A DNA stretch of 64,000 bases, taken from positions 11,284,001-11,348,000 of the forward strand of contig OX637353.1 in NCBI GenBank assembly GCA_951799405.1, in the 5' to 3' direction. Both the position numbers and the translations under genes were made by a program. This document shows positions 56,718 to 64,000 of the stretch, piece by piece (position 1 is the first letter of the stretch; the number at the start of each line of letters is the position of its first letter). The notes beneath the pieces are model-generated. The model made no database searches and was not told the origin of the DNA. It worked only from the letters and a program-made list of their open reading frames with translations. The DNA comes from Agapetus fuscipes. Taxonomy: Eukaryota; Arthropoda; Insecta; Trichoptera; Glossosomatidae.

Positions 56718-59700
56718 AAAGGGTTAATGGGAAGGGGCAACCGTTGACCCACGCTGGAGAGGCCCTGAAATCTGCTGCTACTGTCGCAACCGTGAGAGGA
56801 AAAGCCAGCAGCATTTTTATCAATGGCATAATAGATGGAGTAACTCGTGAACTACTGGTGGACACGGGAGCAACCAGGACAATTCTGAGACGCGACATAG
56901 TGGCACGAGGTAAGCAGATTGCACCAACAAAGTGGTCTCTGCACACCGCCACGGGAGAGTCAGCACAGGTGTATGGGGAGACGATTGCCACCTTCCAAAT
57001 TGGCAGCACCACTTTTGATCATCGGACGTTGGTGGCCAACATTGAAGAAGACGTTATATTGGGAATGGACATACTGGACAGATTTGGGTGCAGTTTAAAT
57101 TTAAAGAAAGGGTCCATTAAAATTGGAAATGAAGAAGTCATCCTGCAAAGACGGAAAGAACTGGCTGCACGTGTTATCCTAGCCAAGAATACCGAAGTGA
57201 AGGGGCGATCCGAGATGATAGTGAGTGCCCGCCTGGATTCCAGTAGTACAAATGACCAAATCTGTATGATAGAACCGGAGAACATGGACAATGTTAACAA
57301 AGGAGTCATGGTGGCAAGAACAGTGATTCGCGCAAAGGAGACCATTCCTGTCAAGATCATGAATGTGAACAGCTACCCAGTTAAAATGAATGAAGGTTTT
57401 GTTTTGGGCAGATGTGAGAGGATAACTTCCATTGTGCAACAGATGACAAACATGTCATGCGAAGGAAACAAATTGTCAACACAATTGGAAGCCCTGGTCC
57501 ACGACGCTTCCCAAGGTCTAACCGAGGAAAACAAACGGAGAGTGAGGAGTTTGATCTGCCGCTACCAGAACATTTTCGAGGACTCTAATGGCCGTCTGGG
57601 AAGAACCAAGGTAGTGCGACATAGCATAGACACCGGAGAAGCGAGACCAATAAAACAGGCTCCAAGAAGACTACCCTTTGCAAAGCGGGAAGAAGCTGAC
57701 AAGATCATCAAAGACATGAGCAAGGATGGCATCATAGAACCATCAAGTAGCCCTTGGACATCCCCGGTGGTACTGGTGAAAAAGAAGGATGGTACCACGA
57801 GATTTTGTGTGGACTACAGACTGCTCAACGATGTTACGAAAAAGGATAGTTACCCTCTGCCAAGGATTGACGACACCTTGGACACATTGGCAGGATGCAC
57901 CATTTTTTCCACATTGGACCTGAAAAGTGGCTACTGGCAAGTTGAATTGGATGCCAAAGATAAGGAGAAAACTGCATTCTCGACTGGATCTGGACTTTGG
58001 CAGTTCACCGTGATGCCATTTGGCTTATGCAATGCCCCCGCCACGTTTGAAAGGCTGATGGAGAATGTGCTGCGAGGACTGTCATGGGAAACCTGCCTGG
58101 TATACTTGGATGACATAATCATCCTGGGAAAGGACTTCAACCATCAGTTGAGAAATCTGGAGCAAGTTTTCGGGCGACTACAAGACGCTGGACTGAAGCT
58201 CAACCCGAAAAAGTGTAACCTGTTCAAGAAACAAGTAAATTACCTGGGACACATAGTTTCTCAACGTGGAGTTGAAGTTGACCCTGCCAAAATCAAGGCA
58301 GTAAGAGACTGGCCCGTGCTGAAGGACAAACATGAAACTAGGAGTTTCCTGGGGCTGTGCACTTATTACAGGAGGTTTGTGCCAAGATTTGCGGACATTG
58401 CAAAACCGCTCACCAAGCTTACGGAAGAAAACACTCGCTTCCATTGGAGTGATTCCTGCGCACAAGCATTTGAAGAGCTTAAGGGAAGATTAACAAGTGC
58501 CCCCATCTTGAGCTACCCACGAAAAGATGGAAAGTTCATCCTGGATACCGACGCTAGTAATGTGGGGATAGGAGGCGTCCTTTCCCAAATACAGGATGGG
58601 CATGAGACTGTTCTGGGTTACTTCAGTAAAGTGCTTTCCAAGCCAGAACGAAATTATTGCGTGACCAGACGAGAGCTTCTTGCCGTGATAAAATCAGTGG
58701 AACACTTCCGCAAATACTTGTACGGGAGAAAATTCACACTACGGACTGATCATGCTGCACTGGTTTGGCTTCTGAAATTCAAAAACCCAGAAGGGCAAGT
58801 GGCTAGATGGATTGAAAGGCTCCAGGAGTATGATTATGACTCCGAACATAGACCTGGCACGCTTCATCGAAATGCGGATGCATTATCCAGACGACCATGC
58901 GCCAGTGACTGCAAACATTGCAGCAAGATGGAGGACAAGGTAGCAATTGTCCAAAGGACGACCACCGAAGATGAGGACTGGCAAGATGAAAAATTGGCGC
59001 AAGACCAACTGAATGATCCGGACTTGAAGTATGTGATGGAATGGGCGCGAGAAGGAGAAAGGCCAACCTGGGAAAAACTCGCCCCCTTATCACCAACTGT
59101 CAAGGCTTATTGGGCTCAATGGGGATCCATAGTGATAGAAGGAGGGTTCCTGAAACGAAAGATCGAGAAGGAAGACGGCACACTTAGAAGAAAGCAAACC
59201 CTCGTTCCGAGGAGCCGAGTACCGGAAATCCTTGGACTGCTGCATGGAGGAACTTCTGGAGGACATCTAGGCGTTAAGAAGACGCTGGAGAAAGTGAAAG
59301 AGCGATTTTACTGGATCAACTGCAGCGAAGACGTCAAAGATTGGTGTCGAAAATGTGTAACCTGTGCAACGGCCAATGGACCGCAAAGGAAAAGGCGAGC
59401 ACCAATGCGTCAGTACAATGTTGGCAGCCCCTTTGAAAGAATTGCCATCGACATAGCTGGCCCATTTCCTACAACTGAGAAGGGTAACAAGTACATCATG
59501 GTGGTGATGGATTACTTCAGCAAGTGGGTGGAAGCTTACTCAATCCCTAACCAAGAGGCCGTAACCGTGACTGAAGTTCTAGTTACCGAATTTATCAGCA
59601 GGTTTGGCGTACCCCTGGAATTACATTCTGATCAGGGAAGGAACTTTGAAGCTGCTATCTTCCAGCAAATGTGTGAGCGGCTAGGGATCTACAAGACCAG

Positions 59701-60934
59701 GACCACTGCGCTACATCCACAGTCTGATGGAATGGTGGAAAGGATGAACCGTACCGTGGGGAGGTACTTAGCCAAAGTAGTGTCCAGCCATCAGCGGGAC
59801 TGGGACCGACATCTGCCTTTGTTCTTATTGGCTTACCGGTCGGCTGTTCAGGAAACGACGAAGAAGACTCCCAGCAGCATACTGTTTGGGCGAGAAATGC
59901 GACTTCCTTGTGATCTCAAATTTGGCTGCAAACCAGGTGAAGACCTAGCCGGAGAAGACTATGTGACAGACCTTCGCAGGAGGCTGGATGACATCCATGA
60001 TCAGGTCCGCATGAACATCGGGGAAGCCAGCGATCAAATGAAGGAGCGCTATGACACCAGAGCTGACAGCATGGGGTACAGAGCTGGTGACTGGGTGTGG
60101 CTTTTTGACCCCAAGAGGCGCCAAGGATACTGTCCGAAACTTCAGCGTTCCTGGGACGGGCCGTACGAGATCTTGGAGCGCATCAACGATGTGGTCTACC
60201 GCATAAAAAAGAGACCAAACGGAAAACCAAGGGTCGTGCACTACAATCGCCTCTCACCATACCTAGGCGATAATGATGACCAACCAGCCCAAAAAGTACG
60301 ACAGTGCGTCGCATCCGAAAGATCACCAGCCTTTGAGACGTTTTGGGAGAACGCGAAGGCAGGGCAGAAGTTTCGCCATGGAGTGACCACAGAAGTCCAC
60401 AAGGACTTATTTGAGGTCACTAGGGACCACACACTGGCATGCAGTGTACCGGAAGATCTAGATATGTCTAGAGGAATTGCACGGGTCTTCCGATACAAAT
60501 TCGGAGAACCGCAACCCTCGAGCAGCCCGCAAGGAAGAGCTCTGAGACTACCGAAGGGGCGTCAACAAGCATACTGCCTGGTTGTCCCGGATTCCAGCAA
60601 CCTGGAAGAGGACTACAAGGCATTGTGGGACGGCCTTGTTGAGCTGCGTGACTACATGTTGGAGGATCAGCAGGCGCGTCTGGCAATACCGAAGATGGGT
60701 GGCGGCCGCGCTAATCGAGACTGGCGGATAATCCGGAGTATGATTGAAGCAGTGTTCTCGGGAGTCGGCATCAGCGTCATGGTGTGCTGCGAGCAAGCGC
60801 AGCCGAGAGCCAGTGGGGAGAAATCCGTGGACTGCCACTTCTTCCTGACCACAGGGTGTCGACGTGGATCAGCATGCCCCTACCTACACAGAGTCAAGAC
60901 TGTTCCGGGACGAAACAGTCTAGGTGGGGGGTAG
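56672..60934 (+). CDS. pol: Pol polyprotein: protease, RT, RNase H, integrase, macro domain, CCCH finger
   Basis: An intact open frame of 1420 aa counted from a GTG at 56672; real synthesis is probably as Gag-Pol. Visible in order: aspartic protease DTGA at 64-67; RT with motif A D416 (STLDLKSGYW) and YLDD at 478-481; RNase H with DTDAS (D625, D627); integrase HHCC zinc region from H858 (HGGTSGGHLG ... CRKCVTC); catalytic D927, D987 and E1023 (DD35E spacing); a GPY-like module (WDGPYEILERINDVVYRIK). Beyond the usual end, residues about 1240-1373 read as a macro domain of the TARG1/OARD1 kind (KDLFEV..DHTLA, then SRGIARVFRYKFGE, then IPKMGGG). It is followed by a CX7CX5CX3H finger (C1388, C1396, C1402, H1406). 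The stop TAG touches the 3' LTR. RT and integrase copy and insert the element. The role of the tail is unknown. Confidence 0.95.
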   Translation: MSQASETQKTGCGKLERVNGKGQPLTHAGEALKSAATVATVRGKASSIFINGIIDGVTRELLVDTGATRTILRRDIVARGKQIAPTKWSLHTATGESAQVYGETIATFQIGSTTFDHRTLVANIEEDVILGMDILDRFGCSLNLKKGSIKIGNEEVILQRRKELAARVILAKNTEVKGRSEMIVSARLDSSSTNDQICMIEPENMDNVNKGVMVARTVIRAKETIPVKIMNVNSYPVKMNEGFVLGRCERITSIVQQMTNMSCEGNKLSTQLEALVHDASQGLTEENKRRVRSLICRYQNIFEDSNGRLGRTKVVRHSIDTGEARPIKQAPRRLPFAKREEADKIIKDMSKDGIIEPSSSPWTSPVVLVKKKDGTTRFCVDYRLLNDVTKKDSYPLPRIDDTLDTLAGCTIFSTLDLKSGYWQVELDAKDKEKTAFSTGSGLWQFTVMPFGLCNAPATFERLMENVLRGLSWETCLVYLDDIIILGKDFNHQLRNLEQVFGRLQDAGLKLNPKKCNLFKKQVNYLGHIVSQRGVEVDPAKIKAVRDWPVLKDKHETRSFLGLCTYYRRFVPRFADIAKPLTKLTEENTRFHWSDSCAQAFEELKGRLTSAPILSYPRKDGKFILDTDASNVGIGGVLSQIQDGHETVLGYFSKVLSKPERNYCVTRRELLAVIKSVEHFRKYLYGRKFTLRTDHAALVWLLKFKNPEGQVARWIERLQEYDYDSEHRPGTLHRNADALSRRPCASDCKHCSKMEDKVAIVQRTTTEDEDWQDEKLAQDQLNDPDLKYVMEWAREGERPTWEKLAPLSPTVKAYWAQWGSIVIEGGFLKRKIEKEDGTLRRKQTLVPRSRVPEILGLLHGGTSGGHLGVKKTLEKVKERFYWINCSEDVKDWCRKCVTCATANGPQRKRRAPMRQYNVGSPFERIAIDIAGPFPTTEKGNKYIMVVMDYFSKWVEAYSIPNQEAVTVTEVLVTEFISRFGVPLELHSDQGRNFEAAIFQQMCERLGIYKTRTTALHPQSDGMVERMNRTVGRYLAKVVSSHQRDWDRHLPLFLLAYRSAVQETTKKTPSSILFGREMRLPCDLKFGCKPGEDLAGEDYVTDLRRRLDDIHDQVRMNIGEASDQMKERYDTRADSMGYRAGDWVWLFDPKRRQGYCPKLQRSWDGPYEILERINDVVYRIKKRPNGKPRVVHYNRLSPYLGDNDDQPAQKVRQCVASERSPAFETFWENAKAGQKFRHGVTTEVHKDLFEVTRDHTLACSVPEDLDMSRGIARVFRYKFGEPQPSSSPQGRALRLPKGRQQAYCLVVPDSSNLEEDYKALWDGLVELRDYMLEDQQARLAIPKMGGGRANRDWRIIRSMIEAVFSGVGISVMVCCEQAQPRASGEKSVDCHFFLTTGCRRGSACPYLHRVKTVPGRNSLGGG
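60390..60792 (+). other. Macro domain-coding segment of pol (TARG1/OARD1-like)
   Basis: Encodes residues about 1240-1373. The order of landmarks matches OARD1-type macro domains: a starting strand leading to DLF, an Ala/Cys-containing second strand, SRGIA followed by FRYKFG (ADP-ribose loop 1), a YCLVVPDSS strand, a helix, a LAIPKMGGG strand and loop 2, and a closing ISVMVC strand. Human TARG1 uses Lys84 and Asp125 (known literature); by my hand alignment the matching positions here are Pro and Ala, so binding without that catalysis is possible. Confidence 0.75.
60833..60892 (+). other. CCCH zinc finger-coding segment at the Pol C-terminus
   Basis: C1388-x7-C1396-x5-C1402-x3-H1406 with aromatic residues after the first Cys (HFF) and before the His (PYL), as in RNA-binding CCCH fingers. 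Different spacing from the CCHC knuckle in Gag. Confidence 0.8.
60922..60934 (+). promoter_or_regulatory. Polypurine tract
   Basis: AGGTGGGGGGTAG directly before the 3' LTR. The pol stop codon TAG forms its last three bases. Confidence 0.7.
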
Positions 60935-61395
60935 TGTTATGTAAATATAAATATTGAAATAAGTATGGGTAGTTATAGTTATAAGAATCCTCAAAAGTAT
61001 TGGTAGGTAAGATCGATAATTATGTATAAGTGTAGAATTCTCTAGGCTAAGTAGGTATTTGTTATAATTATAGGAATACTGTATTACATTTGTAGGTAGG
61101 ATTTTGGTTGTGTCTAGGTAGTACGTGAATCATCGAGAAGTAATAATTGCTCTGGAACCGTCTAGCGACTTTAGGTCTAGATCATACTACTCTAAAGAGT
61201 ATAAAGGGTGGGAATGGCCTGCAGAGCGCCAGTATCATAGAGACTTACAAACACATCGAAGTCATCTGATCAGTGAACCAAAACCAAGTGGAATAATCGA
61301 GAAAGTAGTGTAAAAATAAATTTTGTAACTGTGTAAAATAAATAACTATTGAAGAAGACCTGTGTATTTTTAATTTGAAGACAATTGAACCCTAA
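60935..61395 (+). repeat. 3' LTR, last ~10 bases missing
   Basis: Matches 54182-54642 base for base by my reading, then departs from the 5' LTR after CCCTAA. Confidence 0.88.
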
Positions 61396-61532
61396 AATAG
61401 CCCTCGTCGGTAGCCAAGTAATTACATAATGTAATTGGATTGAAATAAAGATCTATCATGGAATTTGAGGGAGAAATAATCCAGAAACACTAACTTGAGT
61501 AAAAGTGGCTGACAGATGATTTTCAAAAACTC

Positions 61533-61575
61533 CGTAGTGACACAACCATTTGACAAAAATGGTTGTGTCACTACG
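61533..61575. repeat. Perfect hairpin, 19-bp stem
   Basis: CGTAGTGACACAACCATTT, a 5-base loop, and the exact inverse. It sits between the LTR element and the large palindrome. Confidence 0.85.
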
Positions 61576-61577
61576 AC

Positions 61578-62522
61578 AAACCTATAAGACAAGGAAATTT
61601 ATTTTGATTTTTATTATTTATAATCTGTAATCTAAGTTGCAAAGCGATTTTACATAGTTATCGTCCGGTTGACAGCTCAGTTGGTATAACACGCCTTAAG
61701 GCGTATTATAAAGCTAAATCTGCCGTTTTTGTTCCTTACACTTTATGGTTTTAGCAAAATAGTTACAGTAATGAAAAAATCAAGCATGTTTATTAATTTT
61801 TTATCTTAATTATAAAGTTTGAATAAAATATATAACTTAAGAATTGCCATCACAATTTTTTTTTAAAAAATCACGTTTTTTTTTACATTTTTAGCGATTT
61901 TTTCGTATGCGCTGTATTTTGAAAATATTTTTTTTCTTTTTAATTACAGAACAATACATTGGTTAGCGCCCGTACATAACATTTTTTTTTATATTATCAA
62001 TAGTTTTTGAGTAAATATGGAAAAACTGTGTTCTTTGATTCAATTAAAATTTAATTCATTAAGTAGTTTCAGTTTTTCTATATTTACTCAAAAACTATAG
62101 ACATTATAAAAAAAATGTTAAGTACGGGCGCTTAACAATATATATTTCTGTAATTACAAAGAAAAAAAATATTTCCAAAATACAGCACACACGAAAAAAA
62201 CGCAAAAAATGTGAAAAAAACGTGATTTTTAAAATATATTTTTTTGTGGCGGCAATTCTTAAGTTATATATTTTGTTTAAACTTTATAATTAAGATAAAA
62301 AAATAACAAACATGCTTGAGTTTTTTCATAACTGTAACTATTTTGCTAAGACCATAAAGTGTAAGAAACAAAAACGGCAGATTTAGCTTTATAACACGCC
62401 TTAAGGCGTGTTATACCAACTGAGCTGTCAACCGGACGATAACTATGTAAAATCGCTTTGCAACTTAGATTACAGATTATAAATAATAAAAATCAAAATA
62501 AATTTCCTTGTCTTATAGGTTT
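61578..62522. repeat. Large palindrome (~470-bp inverted arms)
   Basis: Outer left AAACCTATAAGACAAGGAAA; outer right is its inverse. Arms match with scattered differences down to a centre near 62050. Each arm carries the terminal part of R250, a SINE2-like tRNA head (CGTCCGGTTGACAGCTCAGT) and its own inner palindrome around ACACGCCTTAAGGCGT. Confidence 0.88.
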
Positions 62523-62874
62523 GAGGCTGACCACCCATACATTTAGGGGTTTGTCAGATAGGAAGCATCCTGTTTGACGAATCCTTTCAAAAATCTTTTT
62601 TTTTCAATTTAAAAACTTTAATATTTTCCAGAAACAAACAGAAACGTAATAAATGTTAACAAAAAAAGTTATAAACTTTACTCTTTATCCTACATCTACA
62701 ATGGATCTTTGTGAACGCAGCCAAAAATGGAACTTTCGTCCTCTTGTAATACATCACATGACCACTGACCAGTCCATATTCTGTAAGGACTCAAAAAATA
62801 AAAGTGGAAGATAACAAAGTTCATTGTTTAATAAAAACAAATAATAATAACACCGTATTCTTTGAGGTTAACAT

Positions 62875-63125
62875 TTCGGACCCGTGATTGGAAGGTTGTG
62901 GGTTCCATTCCCAGCGGAGGATTAAAAAAATTCAATACGCTGTTCGCTTAGTTGAACAATTAATCTGCCTTTACCAAATACCGCCACCATAGATCCATCC
63001 ATCCTTACAGTAACTGAGTTTAGCTTGAGAATTAGTACTTTTTACAGCGACACACAAGCTCACAGAGGGCTCTTGAGTTATGATTCATATTCAACAGCGC
63101 TCATCAAATAAATCATCTTAACATT
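62875..63125 (+). repeat. SINE1 copy, divergent, tail type B
   Basis: Box B is GTTGTGGGTTCCATTCCC. Ends CATCAAATAAATCATCTTAA. Confidence 0.65.
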
Positions 63126-63212
63126 AATTTTATTATCACTTGACTATTGTCGCTAATGACTCGTTCAAATTCCAAATTTAGAAAAATCCTTGTCTAACTG
63201 TATGTTCATAAA

Positions 63213-63672
63213 TAATTTTTTTTTTTTTTTTTTTAAGAAATCCTGTGCGGGAGACTCCCTAGATTCTAAAGACTCTAGGGGTCTATGACACTTGTTGTAG
63301 TGCCGCAGAGGGGTACGAGCTTGGTCGTCGCTACAAAGCGCCAATACTCAAGCAAGACCCTAGTTGCTGTAAGGCTGGATTGACCTTTGGTGACCGGTCA
63401 TTGGTAAAGGTTTTTATGAATTTTTCAACCCAGCGAAGAGCACATTCGAAATATAAATGGTATATTTTTGTGCTCCGCCGGGATCCGAATCCACAACCTT
63501 CCATTTACGAGTCCGAAGTGTTGCCACTACGGACTACGGACCGGTCCAAGATGCCAACGACACGCGGTGTACCTGAGCGGTCACCCATCCAAGTACTGTC
63601 CGCGCCCAATGTTGCTTAACTTCGGTGATCTATGGGAACCGGTGCTTTCAACATGGCTAACGTCGTTGACAA
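63213..63672 (-). mobile_element. SINE1, full length: 5S-like head, tRNA-like unit, body, tail type A
   Basis: The clearest 5S head: from 63672 down to about 63550, with CACCGAAGTTAAGCAACATT, GGGCGCGGACAGTACTTGGA, TGGGTGACCGC and CACCGCGTGTCGTTGGC, co-linear with the 3' two thirds of 5S rRNA. The tRNA-like unit follows. The 3' end is the CCCGCACAGGATTTCTTAAA type with a poly-A run. Confidence 0.9.
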
Positions 63673-64000
63673 ACAGTCTATGTATTTTAACCATTTTTGC
63701 ATTTCAGGAGGTGAGATTCAAAAGTGGTCAAGTCCAAATTTATCTTTTTTGGGATTTTATTGTAGTTTTATTCAGTATTTTCAGTAGATTTAGTATATGT
63801 ATTTCAAAAATAATCAAATCCGTGAATTTCTTGTTTATAAGCAGTAATAAAACTACTTCATTTTCAAAAGTGGTCATTTTTTAAGCAGTTGAGTTTCAAA
63901 TATAGTCAGGTCCGTTCCGACCAATAGTGTGACTCGATTTACAGCCGCCATCTTGTTTATTCCCATACACTCGATGACAGTTGACTCGGAAGAAACGTCT

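Larger units (their letters stand above)
54182..61395 (+). mobile_element. Ty3/gypsy LTR retrotransposon, near-complete, with C-terminal macro and CCCH modules
   Basis: Order: 5' LTR 54182-54652, primer-binding site 54655-54672, AT-rich leader, gag, pol (protease, RT, RNase H, integrase, GPY-like region, macro domain, CCCH finger), purine tract, 3' LTR 60935-61395. The RT-RNase H-integrase order places it in Ty3/gypsy. No env reading frame follows. The two LTRs read as identical over the aligned ~461 bases and both main frames are open, so the copy is young. The right LTR stops about 10 bases short of the left LTR's end (lacking the final TTTCGTAACA), and no clear target duplication is seen. 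The left side abuts a non-LTR fragment (53875-54181). Confidence 0.93.

Noticed and set aside
60935..61395. env gene downstream of pol
   Set aside because: pol ends one base before the 3' LTR; there is no third reading frame.
63550..63672. Candidate 5S rRNA gene
   Set aside because: The 5S-like stretch is fused to a tRNA-like unit and repeated at 3200-3337 and 4296-4365 in the same fusion, so it is a SINE head.

Overview
The window is animal nuclear DNA, almost certainly from an insect. Genes are split by short to multi-kilobase introns with GT-AG borders, the DNA is AT-rich, and it is packed with transposons and SINEs. The three best-resolved host genes match insect proteins most closely. 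The insect order cannot be fixed from sequence alone. A 200-base run of N (50501-50700) shows this is a draft assembly.

Host genes, left to right: (1) the 3' exons of an HMG-box-like gene, + strand, 2646-6409, whose 5' part is not seen; (2) translin (trsn), + strand, seven coding exons, 11837-15446, 225 aa, complete; (3) ribosomal protein S10 (RpS10), - strand, three coding exons, 15741-17979, 159 aa, convergent with translin, the two stop codons being about 295 bp apart; (4) Dorsal switch protein 1 (Dsp1, HMGB family), - strand, five coding exons spread over 20 kb (26435-46323), 400 aa. It has a Gln-rich N-terminal half, two HMG boxes and an acidic tail.

Nearly all the rest is mobile or repetitive DNA. 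It includes a near-intact Ty3/gypsy LTR retrotransposon (54182-61395) with gag and pol open and LTRs that look identical. It also includes a hAT element with a perfect 8-bp target duplication, a broken mariner, pieces of several non-LTR retrotransposons, solo LTRs, MITEs and two SINE families. One ~250-bp interspersed repeat (here called R250) is present about 20 times, and a block of it has become a tandem array at 39.9-42.2 kb. A ~945-bp palindrome lies at 61578-62522.

The most notable observation is in the LTR retrotransposon. After integrase, its Pol reading frame continues into a module that reads as a TARG1/OARD1-type macro domain (ADP-ribose binding or hydrolysis) followed by a single CCCH zinc finger. 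This suggests a retroelement carrying its own ADP-ribose-handling module, possibly against host PARP-type defence. The second notable observation is a SINE whose head is a 5S rRNA-like unit fused to a tRNA-like unit, with two alternative 3' tails.
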